DNA from: Maribacter antarcticus DSM 21422
GTDB taxonomy: Bacteria > Bacteroidota > Bacteroidia > Flavobacteriales > Flavobacteriaceae
Direction of reading: 5' to 3'
Assembly: GCF_000621125.1 (NCBI RefSeq)
Contig: NZ_KK211214.1
Location: 933,300 to 997,299 of the forward strand
Length of the DNA stretch: 64,000 bases
Under the pieces are notes generated by a model that had not been told where the DNA came from, did no database searches, and saw nothing but the letters and a program-made list of their open reading frames with translations. The translations under genes were made by a program, and so were the position numbers. Shown piece by piece: positions 37,506-48,530 of the stretch; the first letter of the stretch is position 1, and each line of letters starts with the position of its first letter.

Positions 37506-40500
37506 TTAAAATGAATTAATAACTACTTTAATTTCATGCTTACCTGGGTCTAATTGTACGGAACCGAAAGCTGAATTCACTTTTTTACCGTTATGCATGA
37601 GTTCCTCTCCAGGTGCGGGAGCGATTTCAAATTCAGCCACCATATTCGCAGGAATTTCAATGGTGTATACTTGTAACCTTTTATTTTTGAACTCATAATC
37701 CCCTTTAATGGTTCCTTTTATAGTGGGTACTTCAATGCTACTATTTTTCAGGTCGCTCATTTGTGGTTTTATGGCCGCAATACTAAAACCAGGAGTTTTG
37801 GGTTGAATACCCCAAAGTCCACGTGGTATGGCATTAGCAGGTACGGCGCCCCAAGCATGGTTCCAATCGAGATTATTCTTGTATTTCAAATCCCAAGCTT
37901 CCAACGTAATGGTAGAACCAATTCGAATCATATTATACCAACTTCGGTCGCTCGTATCTGTCAAAAGGTCTAAGGCATAATCGGCAGCTCCTGCATTATA
38001 AAGGCCATCCATCAAATACTGAGAACCATAAACGCTACATGCCATTCCGCGTGATTTTACATGTTCAACTACAGATGCGATATGCTCGTCAGGAACCATA
38101 TTGAAAGCCAGCGGAAGCATGTTGGCGTGTAATGCCGCATGGTCGGTGCCAATGCCGTCAATATAAACGCCTCTTTCGAAGTCGAATAGTTGCTCGTTTA
38201 CAGCTTTTTTGGCTTTTAAGGCACGAAGTTTGAAACCCATAGATTCTTGGGTTTTGCCCAATACTTCCGCAAATTCAGCCATGATGTTCATGTTCTGATA
38301 GTAAAATGCATTTACTACCGTGTTGTACTCTTTAAAAACATAACCATCACGTTCGCCCTTGTTACTAGGGTCACCGCCCCAACCAGCAGATGGCCAATCG
38401 ACAATATCCCTAAAAGTCTCTTTCATTTTCTTAGGAAAACCCAAATTCGCCATTAACTCGGGAGTCATCTTCGTAGAAGTTATCAACCCATTTTCATTGG
38501 CTAATTCGTAAAGTGTCTTATATTTTAATTGCTCGTAATATTTTTCCACTAGTTCGGTATTGCCGGTGTACATATAATCGGCGTAAAACATTAATGCTAC
38601 ATGTTGTTGCCACTCCGTTGGCCAAGTGGGGTGTTCCATAAAATATTCTATAGTTTGGCGCGCAATGGCATATTCGCGATCTGTTGTATAATGGCTCAAT
38701 TGGTTCAAATAGGCATCGGCTTCATAAGGAATTCGTTCTCGGTCACCGTCAACGTAGAGGCCATTAAAGGTGGTAGCTTTAATCGAATATTTACATAAAT
38801 CCCAGACTTGGTTTAGAATATCATTCGAGCTTTTAAAACTACTAGCATCTTCTTCCCAATAGCTGAAATGTGCCAGTTGTTTGAAATTGTCTGCCGTGAT
38901 TGGTTCTTGCGCACCTTCTATCTCGGCATAACGAAAAGGCATCAAAACTGGGAACCCTTCCGGTAGTGGTAATGCCTTTCCTAACAAGGTGTTTCGCTGA
39001 TTCACTTTTATGGGAAGTTGGTATTCCGTTTGTCCCGGTTTCACGAGAACCTCAATTTCTTGATATCGTATATGGCTTTTTTTTAAAGGCTCTCTGTTTA
39101 TATTTTCACCTTCCAGTTGTTCTCCAATCCGGAAGGTCAAGGTATGTGCTGTTTTCGTATTGTAGGTAAAGTCTATAGTTGCGAATGCAGATTTCCCAAA
39201 ATCTATAAAATAAAAATCACCTCTGTTCTCAAAGGCAACCGGTGATATTTGCTCAACTTGAAAACTATTGGCAGTAGTGATGTTTTTTTCAGTACTCCCC
39301 ATGGTATAGGCTTGGGAATCTGAGTATCGCGACAACCGATTGTCTTGGTCCCAAATGCGAACTTTCCAATAATAAGTTTCTCCAGTTTTTAGTGCAATTC
39401 CAGCGTGTTCGATTTCAGAGGAAGCATTCGTTCGTATTTGTCCACTATCCCAAACATCACCAATATTATTCGTGCTATATTCTTTGGATGACGCAACCAA
39501 TAGTTGATACGCTGACTGCGAAACAGCACCATCAGGAACCACCCAGCCAAACTCGGGATTAGGGTCGATTATCGAAACATCTTTTGTATTCCGTATCCAT
39601 TCTACAACCAAGTCACTAGGTCCTTCAGAATACTCATCTGAAAGTTGGAGAATCATTCGGTTTGTTTTTCCTCGGAATGCTTTTAGCTTTTTATAAAATT
39701 TAGAATCCTTAGCAAGATTATTGATTTCTTTTGGGTCATCTTTTAGATGATAGAGTTCCTCAACGGATTGGTCATTTACGTACCGAAAATACTTCCAGTC
39801 CTTAGTGCGAAGACCTTCGCTTGGGGGAATATTTTTGAATTCCCAAATATGTTCGATGAAAGCAGTATCCCTTTGGATGGACTTGGTATTTCCGGAAACC
39901 AACGGTATTAAACTCTTACCTTGCCAACCTTTTGGTTGTTGTACGCCTGCTAAATCTAAAATCGTTGCCGGTACATCAACGTTCATGGCCATTTCACGGC
40001 TATCTCGTTGCTTCTTCACCCTTGGGTCAAACACAATCAACGGTACCCTTACTGAATTATCGTAGAGCAGCCATTTACCCGATAGTTGTCTTTCCCCAAG
40101 AAAATACCCATTATCACCCATTAAAATAATGACTGTATTTTTATCCAATCCTTTTTTCTTGAGCTGTTCTCTGATTTTTGTAATTTCTCGATCAATGCCC
40201 GAAAGCATTCGATAATACCCCTTAATACTATGTTGGTATTTTTCGGGTGTATCATATCGCCAGTACCATCGCTTTCTGTTAAATCCGTCACGGACAAGAT
40301 TCGGTTGTGCTTCAAAATATTTATCCTCTCCAAGGTCTGGACCTGGCATAGTTATGTTTTGTAATAAGGTATCCGACTCCGGTTGCCAAAAATATTGGTC
40401 CTCCGCAGAATCATGTGCGTGCGGAGCACTAAAACTAAGTGAAAGACAAAAGGGTTCGTCGGCTTTCGCATCAGCAATAAAATTCATCGCTTTTTGACCT

Positions 40501-41018
40501 GTGTATCGGGTCAAGTGTACCGTGTCTTTTCCTAAGGTTTTATAATAATAACCGCGTCTATCTTTGTATTTATTGTTACGGTCGTACGATTCATATTCGT
40601 CAAATTGTGTCTCTAAATCATCATAGCGAACACCGTATTTGCCGTAAAACCCAGTTTTGTATCCATTATTCTTTAAAATTGTTGGGTAGGAATTCACCAT
40701 ATATGACTCTCGAATATTACCGGTCTGAAAGTTGAAATTATGTTTACGTTCATAAAGTCCGGTCAAGATGGTAGCTCTACTTGCCGCGCAGATTGGTGTG
40801 GTTACCATGGCATTTTCAAAATAAGTGCCCTCCTTGGCCAGTTTGTCCATTTCTGGGGTAGAAATTAGGCCGTTACCTGCATAACCAAGAGCACTGTACC
40901 TTTGATCATCGGTTAAGATGAAAATAATATTGGGTTTTTGTGTTTGTTTTTGAGGAGATTTCTGGGCTTTAAGTGGGTGTATGGATACACAAAAAAGGAC
41001 TACTAAAAAAATTCTCAT
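37506..41018 (-). CDS. Bifunctional S1 sulfatase / GH78 alpha-L-rhamnosidase fusion
   Basis: I start at the ATG at 41018 ([10 protein letters not shown]), which gives a Sec signal ending LKAQ and 1170 residues. Residues about 28-490 are a formylglycine sulfatase ([16 protein letters not shown]77 and R81 in [22 protein letters not shown]). Residues about 510-1170 are GH78: a fibronectin-like domain ([13 protein letters not shown]), a sandwich, then the barrel with [12 protein letters not shown] (D757, E761) and ITLEAWD. Both active sites look intact. Fused enzymes of this design are known from ulvan loci of marine flavobacteria, where one polypeptide can desulfate and then release rhamnose. 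Operator copy 5 lies 117-133 bp upstream. Confidence 0.93.
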   Translation of the reverse strand: MRIFLVVLFCVSIHPLKAQKSPQKQTQKPNIIFILTDDQRYSALGYAGNGLISTPEMDKLAKEGTYFENAMVTTPICAASRATILTGLYERKHNFNFQTGNIRESYMVNSYPTILKNNGYKTGFYGKYGVRYDDLETQFDEYESYDRNNKYKDRRGYYYKTLGKDTVHLTRYTGQKAMNFIADAKADEPFCLSLSFSAPHAHDSAEDQYFWQPESDTLLQNITMPGPDLGEDKYFEAQPNLVRDGFNRKRWYWRYDTPEKYQHSIKGYYRMLSGIDREITKIREQLKKKGLDKNTVIILMGDNGYFLGERQLSGKWLLYDNSVRVPLIVFDPRVKKQRDSREMAMNVDVPATILDLAGVQQPKGWQGKSLIPLVSGNTKSIQRDTAFIEHIWEFKNIPPSEGLRTKDWKYFRYVNDQSVEELYHLKDDPKEINNLAKDSKFYKKLKAFRGKTNRMILQLSDEYSEGPSDLVVEWIRNTKDVSIIDPNPEFGWVVPDGAVSQSAYQLLVASSKEYSTNNIGDVWDSGQIRTNASSEIEHAGIALKTGETYYWKVRIWDQDNRLSRYSDSQAYTMGSTEKNITTANSFQVEQISPVAFENRGDFYFIDFGKSAFATIDFTYNTKTAHTLTFRIGEQLEGENINREPLKKSHIRYQEIEVLVKPGQTEYQLPIKVNQRNTLLGKALPLPEGFPVLMPFRYAEIEGAQEPITADNFKQLAHFSYWEEDASSFKSSNDILNQVWDLCKYSIKATTFNGLYVDGDRERIPYEADAYLNQLSHYTTDREYAIARQTIEYFMEHPTWPTEWQQHVALMFYADYMYTGNTELVEKYYEQLKYKTLYELANENGLITSTKMTPELMANLGFPKKMKETFRDIVDWPSAGWGGDPSNKGERDGYVFKEYNTVVNAFYYQNMNIMAEFAEVLGKTQESMGFKLRALKAKKAVNEQLFDFERGVYIDGIGTDHAALHANMLPLAFNMVPDEHIASVVEHVKSRGMACSVYGSQYLMDGLYNAGAADYALDLLTDTSDRSWYNMIRIGSTITLEAWDLKYKNNLDWNHAWGAVPANAIPRGLWGIQPKTPGFSIAAIKPQMSDLKNSSIEVPTIKGTIKGDYEFKNKRLQVYTIEIPANMVAEFEIAPAPGEELMHNGKKVNSAFGSVQLDPGKHEIKVVINSF

Positions 41019-41134
41019 ATTTACACATTTGTTAGTTAACAGGTTGGATTCAATTAGCCTTTTATTCCATAAGATGAAAGTATAAATCAATTGAAAAATA
41101 CACAATCAAACATAGGTTTTAGCTTGAAATAACC

Positions 41135-41151
41135 CATCCTGTGCTGTCCTG
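41135..41151 (-). promoter_or_regulatory. ACAGGA-type operator element, copy 5
   Basis: The minus strand reads CAGGACAGCACAGGATG, an exact match to part of the susC-upstream array. The two CAGGA cores are 10 bp apart, with another CAG at the half-turn. It lies 117-133 bp upstream of the sulfatase-GH78 start, a distance close to that seen at susC. Confidence 0.62.
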
Positions 41152-41693
41152 AAAAATGGCTGCTACTGGCAAATTATTTGGGTCTCCCTATTTGGCTGCG
41201 GCGGTTCGCTTGATAATGAAATTATAGAACGGATATCCATCAATCCGAATAGGAGTAGTTTAGGAAGTTGCAAAATACCCTGGGCCAATGCCGTTGATTT
41301 GTATATTAGGCTTTGCCTCCTTGGTTACCATATTTTGTGTCAACATCTTGAGTCCACCTTTGGCTCCCATTTCAATATAAAGTGCGTCCTTATGAGACAT
41401 TGTGTACGAAGGGCCATCTACCTCTACTGAAATGCCATTGCCCACATTGATGCTACCTAATTTGCGACTTTTTAGAAAGTATTCGGTACTAAGGAGGGCA
41501 ATTTTAGCTAGTTTCAGCGGCCCATGGGGCACTGCAGAACCTGTAATATGGTGATTGTAATATGTATAACTGAGATTAATTTTTCCATTTTACATGAGAT
41601 CGTCAAGGAGGAATTCATCTCTTAGCTTGGTAGTATCATATTTTTAACTACTGCATTACAGGATGTATATCTTGTTTTATACGATAGCGCCAT
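41152..41693 (-). pseudogene. kduI-kduD: kduI-kduD fused relic (uronate isomerase and dehydrogenase)
   Basis: From an ATG at 41693, KduI (5-keto-4-deoxyuronate isomerase) similarity begins with YKTRYTS, shifts frame, and continues TKLRDEFLLDDLM, a stop, INLSYTYYNHHITGSAVPH, then YFLKSRKLGSINVG and KDALYIEMGAK. At about 41358 it joins directly to the late part of KduD (2-deoxy-gluconate 3-dehydrogenase type): GGLKMLTQNMVTKEAK, INGIGPGYFATS. KduD then continues beyond a TAA (41260-41262, expected Gln) with TPIRIDGYPFYNFIIKRTAAAK, cut by TAG (41188-41190, expected Trp). So two adjacent genes were merged by a deletion and then decayed. It abuts operator copy 5. Confidence 0.85.
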
Positions 41694-41783
41694 TTTTGAG
41701 GTTTTTTAAATTATGTTTAAAACGTTTCTTTGACAATTTATAAATTACAATAATTATACGTAGTTTTTTGATTAAAAACTTCA

Positions 41784-41809
41784 CCCTGTATTATCTTGCA
41801 TTATCCAGT
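41784..41809 (-). promoter_or_regulatory. ACAGGA-type operator element, copy 4
   Basis: The plus strand reads CCTGTATTAT, CTTGCATTAT, CCAGT: three units starting at 41785, 41795 and 41805, exactly 10 bp apart. The second and third are degenerate. It is 91-116 bp upstream of the old kduI start at 41693, so it appears to be the preserved promoter of a dead gene pair. Confidence 0.5.
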
Positions 41810-41864
41810 AACCATATTATCTAGAAGAGAAATTAGGTGCGCTTCAGAATAGATTTCAGATAAT

Positions 41865-43325
41865 TTAATCGTTGTTAATGATAACAATATTTTTTTGAGA
41901 AACCTCATAAGATAAATGTCCTGTAGAGCCTTTGCCTAATATTGTATGCCGCTCTTTGGGTAGCTGAGCCCTATGGTTTTCAATTACATCAGCATAGTCT
42001 TGATTTTCAATTTTATTGTGCCATTCGTTCGGGTCGTTTAAGTGGTCATAAAACTCTTCGGAACCATCATTATATTGAATGAAACGATAATGTTCTGACA
42101 CTATGGCGTAATTACCTGGGCCAAAACTAGTTCTCGCGTAATGAGTCCAAGGAACATCAAGCTGTTGTAACAAAGGAACTAATGAGTTTCCTTCGTGGCT
42201 TGTGTCAGGTTCGAGCTTGCTTAGTTCTAAAAGTGTTGGATAAATATCTAAAAGTTGAACTGGTCTATTAGATACTTTTCCTTTGGTAATGCCTGGCCCC
42301 ATTAGTATCATTGGTACTCTAGTTCCATCTTCCCATAAACTCCGTTTCGCATGGCGTTCTTTTTCACCGATATGAAATCCGTGATCACTGAACAAAACCA
42401 CATAGGTATTTTTTCCATAGTCCCCCTTATCCAGTGCTTTAAGAACCCTTCCGACTTGTTCATCTACAAAGCTTACACAGGCCAAATATGACTGTACAAT
42501 GGGCTTCCATTCATCATTTTCTGTTACCCATTCATGGGTAGGAGAAACATGTTTTTCTCGGGTAATATCTTTTCCATATGAAGAAATATCATTTAAATCA
42601 TCCGCAATGGTCTTCGGTAATTCCAAGGATTCTAAAGGATATAAATCAAACCATTTTTTAGGTACGAATTGTGGAACATGTGGCCGATAGAAACCGACCC
42701 CCATCCAAAAGGGTTGCTCTTGTTTTTCTGCCAATTTTACTTCGGCCCAAGTGGCGATTTTATAGTCCGGCATCTGCTCGTCCCGTTGCGGATATGCACC
42801 CCAATCCCAAAGAGGATGGCCGGGATAGGCACTTATTTTTGCGTCTGGCATAGGACCAAACCCTCCAAACTGACCTGCGTAATTAGGTATATGGGCTTCG
42901 TTGATTCCTTTCCCATTATGAAATAGCTTTCCGGCCGCAAATACGTTATAACCCTCTAGTTGAAAGCGCTTGGGCATTACCTTATTCTTTCTTGCTATGG
43001 GTGACTCAGAAATATCGGGGTTTAAAAAGTAAATTCCAGTTGTGCTAGGATAAAGAGAAGTCATTAAACTGGCACGACTTGGATTGCAGGCAGGAGCTTG
43101 ACACTGGGCATTGCTGAATAGAACACCACGGTTGGCAAGTTCATCTATATTAGGTGTTTTAGCCTGTGGATGACCACCTAAAACACCTATCCAGTCATTA
43201 AGGTCGTCCACGGCAATTAACAACACATTTGGTCTTTCTGTCGTTTCAGCACTTTTCTTCTTTTTACTTTCGTTACAGCTCAATAAAAATCCTATTAATG
43301 CTATTAATATAATTTTTGCTTTCAT
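41865..43325 (-). CDS. Iduronate-2-sulfatase-like S1 sulfatase, lipoprotein
   Basis: This 486-residue sulfatase has a lipoprotein signal ending LLSC. NVLLIAVDDLNDWIGVLGGHP and TPNIDELANRGVLFSNA are the hallmark start of the iduronate-2-sulfatase-like branch. The maturation motif CNPSRASLMTS gives C80 and R84, and VVLFSDHGFHIGEKERHAK is the second metal/substrate motif. HVPQFVPKKW and GKLFHNGKG also fit this branch. It probably removes sulfate from a rhamnose or uronate unit during stepwise breakdown. Operator copy 3 lies about 137-157 bp upstream. It ends 171 bp before the kduI relic. Confidence 0.92.
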   Translation of the reverse strand: MKAKIILIALIGFLLSCNESKKKKSAETTERPNVLLIAVDDLNDWIGVLGGHPQAKTPNIDELANRGVLFSNAQCQAPACNPSRASLMTSLYPSTTGIYFLNPDISESPIARKNKVMPKRFQLEGYNVFAAGKLFHNGKGINEAHIPNYAGQFGGFGPMPDAKISAYPGHPLWDWGAYPQRDEQMPDYKIATWAEVKLAEKQEQPFWMGVGFYRPHVPQFVPKKWFDLYPLESLELPKTIADDLNDISSYGKDITREKHVSPTHEWVTENDEWKPIVQSYLACVSFVDEQVGRVLKALDKGDYGKNTYVVLFSDHGFHIGEKERHAKRSLWEDGTRVPMILMGPGITKGKVSNRPVQLLDIYPTLLELSKLEPDTSHEGNSLVPLLQQLDVPWTHYARTSFGPGNYAIVSEHYRFIQYNDGSEEFYDHLNDPNEWHNKIENQDYADVIENHRAQLPKERHTILGKGSTGHLSYEVSQKNIVIINND

Positions 43326-43461
43326 ATAAGTATCTCTAATAGATGTTTTCTTTTCTAAAAACTAACTGCTCAACAACGTTACAAGTTAAGAGATTACGGT
43401 TGGTAGATAGTTAAGTATATTATGCTCAGAAGAAAATTTTTATAATTTGAAATCAAATTAT

Positions 43462-43482
43462 AGCAGGGTAGTGCAGGATGCT
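43462..43482 (+). promoter_or_regulatory. ACAGGA-type operator element, copy 3
   Basis: The plus strand reads AGCAGGGTAGTGCAGGATGCT. The GCAGG cores start at 43463 and 43473, 10 bp apart. It is 137-157 bp upstream of the sulfatase start on the opposite strand, so its orientation relative to the gene is reversed compared with copies 1, 4 and 5. Confidence 0.55.
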
Positions 43483-43587
43483 TTTCAAATCAATTGTAAC
43501 TAATATTAAACTAGAAGAGTTGTTAACTTCTGTTGAGTTAGTTTATAAAGGGATGAATATTTAATTATCATCCCTTTATTTAAATTC

Positions 43588-44733
43588 TCAATTAATAGTT
43601 TTCCAACTTCTACTTTTCCCCGATTCGATAACCGCCTCACATACCTTCTGTGTTACCAAGGCATCTTCGAAAGTAGGTGAACAGGGTTCACCGGTTTCTA
43701 AACTTTTAAGAAAATCAGCGACATGGTGTACGAAGGAATGTTCGTAACCTATGCTTAGCCCTGGCACCCACCATTTGTCCATATATGGTTGGTCACCATC
43801 CGTAACATGTATAGAGCGCCAGCCACGTACTATGGAATCGTCATTGTGGTCAAAATATTCAAGTCGGTTCAAGTCATGTAAATCCCATCGGATAGAGGCA
43901 TTTTCGCCATTGATTTCAAAGGTGTATTGGGCTTTATGACCTCTTGCATAACGGGTAGACTCAAAAACTCCCAAAGACCCGTTGTCGAAATGACAGTGGA
44001 AGATACAGGCATCATCAATATCCACCTTTTGGACTTTTCCACTGGCTTGATGAACCCGTTCTTTGATAAAGGTCTCCGTCATAGCAGAAACATCTTCGAT
44101 AGAGCCGTTGAGCCAGATAGCGGTATCTATACAGTGCGCCAAAAGATCTCCGGTTACGCCCGATCCGGCTGCAGCAGCATCTAAACGCCATAGTCCTTCG
44201 CCTCCTTGAGGTAGTTCTGGGCTAATGGTCCAATCTTGTAAAAAATTAGCACGGTAATGAAAAATACGACCTAGTTTCCCAGAATCAATGATTTGTTTTG
44301 CTAAGGTAACGGCCGGGATACGACGGTAGTTGTACCATACCGTATTTTTTACACCTGTCTTTTTTATGATTTCTACCATTTTTTCTCCCTCTTCCAAAGT
44401 GCGTGAAAGTGGTTTTTCACAAAGAATCATTTTACCCGCATTTGCTGCGGCAATAGCAATTTCGGCATGCATATTATTTGGTGTGCAAATATCAACAGCA
44501 TCGATATCATCTCGGGCAATAAGGGTTTTCCAATCGGTTTCCCAAGATTTATAGCCCCATTGCTCGGCAAAGGTCTTGACCTTGCTTTCTGTGCGGGAAC
44601 AAACTGCCTGTAATACGGGTCGATATTCCAAGTCAGGAAAAAAGTTAGAAACACGGTTATATCCGTTAGAATGTGTCCTTCCCATAAATCCACATCCTAT
44701 TAATCCAATTCTAAGTTCTTTTTTATTTGCCAT
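43588..44733 (-). CDS. Gfo/Idh/MocA-family oxidoreductase, cytoplasmic
   Basis: This is a 381-residue NAD(P)-dependent sugar oxidoreductase. It has no signal. The Rossmann motif is [18 protein letters not shown], the catalytic-lysine motif is [16 protein letters not shown], and [16 protein letters not shown] carries the candidate active-site Asp and His. It is the last gene of the long minus-strand cluster that begins with SusC. The upstream gene, a TIM-barrel isomerase, is 76 bp away. Such pairs (Gfo/Idh plus isomerase plus DUF1080) are associated with conversion of sugars through 3-keto intermediates. I infer that role here; the sugar is unknown. Confidence 0.88.
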   Translation of the reverse strand: MANKKELRIGLIGCGFMGRTHSNGYNRVSNFFPDLEYRPVLQAVCSRTESKVKTFAEQWGYKSWETDWKTLIARDDIDAVDICTPNNMHAEIAIAAANAGKMILCEKPLSRTLEEGEKMVEIIKKTGVKNTVWYNYRRIPAVTLAKQIIDSGKLGRIFHYRANFLQDWTISPELPQGGEGLWRLDAAAAGSGVTGDLLAHCIDTAIWLNGSIEDVSAMTETFIKERVHQASGKVQKVDIDDACIFHCHFDNGSLGVFESTRYARGHKAQYTFEINGENASIRWDLHDLNRLEYFDHNDDSIVRGWRSIHVTDGDQPYMDKWWVPGLSIGYEHSFVHHVADFLKSLETGEPCSPTFEDALVTQKVCEAVIESGKSRSWKTIN

Positions 44734-44809
44734 AATTTCGTTTATTTTACTTTTACAATATGAATTATTGGTTCTAGTACCAGTAACTCTCAGATTCTTT
44801 TAATGGCTC

Positions 44810-45838
44810 CTAGCTCCAACCGTGTTGCTCACGAACCTTAATCATTGTGGCTAAAATATCGTTCCATGTTTGCTGTTGGGTCAATACAGAATTGTCGAAC
44901 ATGCAACCGTCCCAACAAATGTGTTCAAACGCTTTAGTAAGTATGCTATTTTCATCGCGTAGCCAAAAACCAGCATCATTGGCAACGTCAAGTTTACCGT
45001 TGGGGTCGGTCGCCAGACAATGTCTGCCCGTTTTATCGTGGGACCCTATGCCGTATGAGGTTCCGTCATTTTGTGCCACATGAAAATCGATGGTCCAGGG
45101 GCGAAGTGCCGCTGTCAATTTTCTCAGTCCTGCGGTCAAGGCTTTACGATCATTCCAATCGAAGCCTTCTGGTAGTATGCGGTCTTCGGGTGCATTGTAG
45201 CCCAATAAATAAAGTAAGGTGTGTGACATATCTGCCTGAAAACCGATGTTAGGTCGGTCTACCGCTTCAAGGGTCTCTACCATGGCTTTCCAACTGTGCA
45301 TACCGCCCCAGCATATTTCGCCTTCAGCGGCCAGTTTCTCATCGTATTCTGCAGCTACATCACAGGCTTCCCTAAAGGTCTGGGCTATTAAATTGGTATT
45401 GTTCACAGGATTTTTTGACCATTCTTCAGGGCTAGATGCAGAGTCGATACGAATCACTCCGTAAGTCCTGACACCGTGTTCCCTCAAGACTTTTCCGAAA
45501 CGGCAGGATTTCTTGACCATTTCAACAAAGGTCTTGCGGTCGTCGGAACTGCCTAAAGTAGGACCGCCCCATATAGGAGCTACCAAACTACCCACGTTTA
45601 AGCCTAGGTTGGCTATTTTATCGGCAATTTTTTTTATTTCATCATCCGAACTGTAAATGTTGATGTGGGGATCTAAAAGCCCTAAATCTACTCCATCGAA
45701 TTTAACCCCATTTACTTCTGCTGCTGCGGTCATTTCGAGCATTTTGTCAAAAGATATAGGGAGTTCGGAGTCAGGTCCTTTCCCTACTATTCCAGGCCAA
45801 GTGGCGTTGTGCAATTTTGGAAAACTATTCGTCTGCAT
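44810..45838 (-). CDS. Sugar phosphate isomerase/epimerase-family TIM barrel
   Basis: This 342-residue xylose-isomerase-like TIM-barrel protein has no signal. Metal-site residues can be read as E174 in [14 protein letters not shown]203 and H206 in GFQADMSH, and H253 in [21 protein letters not shown] is the usual early strand. It is longer than the one at 3879 and belongs to a different subfamily. In the 3-keto-sugar context such proteins can isomerise or hydrate keto-sugars rather than phosphates. It lies between a cupin isomerase and Gfo/Idh. Confidence 0.83.
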   Translation of the reverse strand: MQTNSFPKLHNATWPGIVGKGPDSELPISFDKMLEMTAAAEVNGVKFDGVDLGLLDPHINIYSSDDEIKKIADKIANLGLNVGSLVAPIWGGPTLGSSDDRKTFVEMVKKSCRFGKVLREHGVRTYGVIRIDSASSPEEWSKNPVNNTNLIAQTFREACDVAAEYDEKLAAEGEICWGGMHSWKAMVETLEAVDRPNIGFQADMSHTLLYLLGYNAPEDRILPEGFDWNDRKALTAGLRKLTAALRPWTIDFHVAQNDGTSYGIGSHDKTGRHCLATDPNGKLDVANDAGFWLRDENSILTKAFEHICWDGCMFDNSVLTQQQTWNDILATMIKVREQHGWS

Positions 45839-45910
45839 ATTATCGTTGATTTTAAGAGATTGCTTTCAAATATTTACTGTAAAACATTCTCTGAGTTAAT
45901 ATAATTTTAA

Positions 45911-47122
45911 TCAAAGCTTAAGATCGGGATTTTTAGGACCAAAATGTTTTAACATGACAATGGGGTCCGTATTACTCTGGTTCACAACTGTAACCCCCTC
46001 TTTTGCTGCCTTTTCGGTTACAAAGTACTCATCATGTGTTAATTGGCCGTACCGTATCAAGGAAGGTGTTTCAATATCCCAAACACCCATTTTACCATGC
46101 CCTTGCATCATGATCATACCGTAACAGGCGCTATCTTTAATAGTTACGGTCTGGCCCGGTAGTACCGTCAGCTCTTTAGCACTAAAGGCATTGGAACGGT
46201 AACAGATCCATTTATCGATATAGCCCTTAGCTTTCATTTCATCTAGGGGAGCTACAGGTATCGGGTTCATGAAGCGCGTCTCCAACATGTTGGGGTCAGT
46301 GTTTAGTTCCCAGTCTATAACCTCCATCAATTGGTCAAAGTCGCCCATACGGTTTTCCGGTGTGCCATTCCATAGGAGATTTTCAGGAATGATCGCCTCG
46401 TTTACTAAAGACTGATACATTGCAAACACATCGGAGGCTTTTTGGGGTTCGTACGTACACATACTTCCAGGCGCATGAAGCATTCCCGGGGGTACGTCCC
46501 AACCAGTACCGGGCTCCAAACGAAAGGCCGATGAATAATTGGTAATCTTATTATCGCCTTTGGTAAAGTTGACCAAACACTCACGAATTTGCTCTTTGGT
46601 GGTTCCGGGGGTTATTCCGAAAAAAGTATAGGGAAAATCCCCGCCATGGTTATTTAGTTGTGGCGGAAAATAATAGGCTTCTGGCTTTCCTTTTTGTCCG
46701 ATTTTAGCGGCATGTTCGTCATTGTGATGAATATGATGGGGTAGGGGACCCATGTTGTCAAAAAATTTCGAGTACATGGGCCAGCTTTGGTATTCGTTCC
46801 AAAGCCGGTCGCCGATGATTTTGCCTTTGAGCTCTTCAACTACGTCTTTTAGAAGTATCTGTACCTCTTTACCGCTGTCTTTCAAGACAACAGGACTAAG
46901 GCCTTCGTTCTTTCCGGTCAAAGGGCCGTTTTGTGCAGGGGTGGTGGAAGCGAACCAACGCTCGTCGATGCCGCCGCGTTCGCCACCGAGAACATAATAG
47001 TCATCAGGATGTAGTTTGATGCGTCTCCCCGGTACGCAAAAGGATCTTGGAACCCAAGTTGGTGCAAGTCGCAAGATGCCTTTACCTTGCTCTACGGCGT
47101 TTTCTGCTAGTGTTTTCCCCAT
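45911..47122 (-). CDS. Cupin protein, class I mannose-6-phosphate-isomerase-like
   Basis: This 403-residue cupin-fold protein has a zinc-type motif PLPHHIHHNDEHAAK (H129, H130, H132, H133, E136), a second cupin strand WDVPPGMLHAPGSMC and a late SACYGMIMMQGHG strand. These resemble phosphomannose isomerases, but the classical substrate-binding arginine region is not obvious. So the substrate may be a free or keto-sugar rather than mannose 6-phosphate. No signal peptide. The gene follows DUF4432 by 202 bp and precedes the TIM-barrel isomerase by 72 bp in the same direction. Confidence 0.75.
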   Translation of the reverse strand: MGKTLAENAVEQGKGILRLAPTWVPRSFCVPGRRIKLHPDDYYVLGGERGGIDERWFASTTPAQNGPLTGKNEGLSPVVLKDSGKEVQILLKDVVEELKGKIIGDRLWNEYQSWPMYSKFFDNMGPLPHHIHHNDEHAAKIGQKGKPEAYYFPPQLNNHGGDFPYTFFGITPGTTKEQIRECLVNFTKGDNKITNYSSAFRLEPGTGWDVPPGMLHAPGSMCTYEPQKASDVFAMYQSLVNEAIIPENLLWNGTPENRMGDFDQLMEVIDWELNTDPNMLETRFMNPIPVAPLDEMKAKGYIDKWICYRSNAFSAKELTVLPGQTVTIKDSACYGMIMMQGHGKMGVWDIETPSLIRYGQLTHDEYFVTEKAAKEGVTVVNQSNTDPIVMLKHFGPKNPDLKL

Positions 47123-47324
47123 TGTATTATTTGTTTTTGATATCCAATAGGCTCAATAACCATTTTTCTTTTGGCTAGGATTTTGGTCTTGCCCCATTTG
47201 GGATATTTGTTATTGTTTAGTTAGTTCGTATTATTTTCCACATCTGTTTATTACTTTGGCGTGTTACAATTTTATCATGGAAACTCGGTTGTAATTTTTT
47301 TTAATTGAAACCATCATACGGGTA

Positions 47325-48380
47325 TCAAAATGTTGTAATCTTGTTTTTTTCCAAGACTTCTAATTCTACGCGATAGGTTCTTTTTTCTCCAGGTTCCAAC
47401 ATGATTAAGGTATTTTCTTTTCTAGCGTTTGACTGACCTATAGGCGGATTGGTTGCTGGTTCTAGTGCAGTTACATATTCATTCTTTCCCCAATGCTGCC
47501 AGTTAATCAACCAAGGCAACTGTTTTTTAGGAAAATTCAAAAATACCCCCAACTTAAGATTTTCATTATAGATACCGCAATGCGCATTGCCCTTTTCATC
47601 GGCCTGTATGTCTATGAACGCGATATCTTCTCCCGTTCCGGAATGGGCAGCTAAAACATCGGGGCACGTTTTGAAATCGGTACCGTCTTTAAAAATTTTT
47701 GCAGGCGAATCTGGTGTTGGCGAATTCCATTTACCTTTCCATAATAACTTGGTGCCCTTGTCTACCAATGGCCAACCGAAGTTGATATGGTAAAGCAGCA
47801 TATGCGGACTAGCAGTATTACTGCGATTTACCACTTCATCATTGATGATGATTTTAGATTCGCCTAATTTTCCGGAAATAGTGCGTCTTAGTTCTAAAAC
47901 TGGTCCAAAAACCTGTGTCTCTTTTATAATGCCCGTGATACTCATTTCCAGTTTACCTTCAGCCGGATTGGGTTGAATAATAGAAATAATTTCGGCAGGC
48001 GTATTGCTGATAAGCCCGTGAAGCCCGCGCTCCCCGTAGCCATCCTTTTCTGGGCCACCCACGTGCGATAGTCCACAAGTAGTTACCAGTCCCCCACTAA
48101 AATTACGAATCCATTGCATGCCGGAATCGGAAAAGCGGGCTGGAGGCGAAACGCCCATATGGCTCAACCAAGCCAAACTGTAGGCATTATAAAAAGCATC
48201 AGCAATATCCATGGCACGGTCTATAACTACCTTGTAACGAAGTCCGGTTCCTGTATTTATCCAAGCAATTCGTGTACCCTTGGCTAATCCGTTATCCAAA
48301 ATAGACGTTTCAATACCACCTATCTGTGTGGTGTTTGAAAACTTATTTGAGCCATTTTTTATAAATTTTTTTTGCTCCAT
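47325..48380 (-). CDS. DUF4432 / aldose-1-epimerase-like protein
   Basis: This is a 351-residue beta-sandwich protein of the galactose-mutarotase superfamily. Motifs include KGTRIAWINTGTGLRYKVVIDRAMDIADA, GGLVTTCGLSHVGGPE, LHGLISNTPAEI and LLYHINFGWPLVDKG, which fit DUF4432. The late TALEPATNPPIGQ is the family's C-terminal signature. It probably interconverts anomers or binds a sugar made by the neighbouring oxidative enzymes. No signal, so cytoplasmic. There are 150- and 202-bp gaps to its neighbours, so an internal promoter is possible. Confidence 0.83.
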   Translation of the reverse strand: MEQKKFIKNGSNKFSNTTQIGGIETSILDNGLAKGTRIAWINTGTGLRYKVVIDRAMDIADAFYNAYSLAWLSHMGVSPPARFSDSGMQWIRNFSGGLVTTCGLSHVGGPEKDGYGERGLHGLISNTPAEIISIIQPNPAEGKLEMSITGIIKETQVFGPVLELRRTISGKLGESKIIINDEVVNRSNTASPHMLLYHINFGWPLVDKGTKLLWKGKWNSPTPDSPAKIFKDGTDFKTCPDVLAAHSGTGEDIAFIDIQADEKGNAHCGIYNENLKLGVFLNFPKKQLPWLINWQHWGKNEYVTALEPATNPPIGQSNARKENTLIMLEPGEKRTYRVELEVLEKNKITTF

Positions 48381-48530
48381 GAAATTGATGGTTGATTTAT
48401 GGATAATGTCAAATAGTATTAATTCCGTTTAATTTGTTGTTGGTATTTACTAGTATTAAAGATAAAAGAACTGATTTCAATTTTCATAAAGAGACGCGTG
48501 ATTTACTGCTTTTTAAAAGGTTTATGTAAT

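Noticed and set aside
41651-41668. Another ACAGGAT match on the plus strand
   Set aside because: It falls inside the readable kduI coding remnant (RYTSC...), so it is probably chance similarity rather than an operator.
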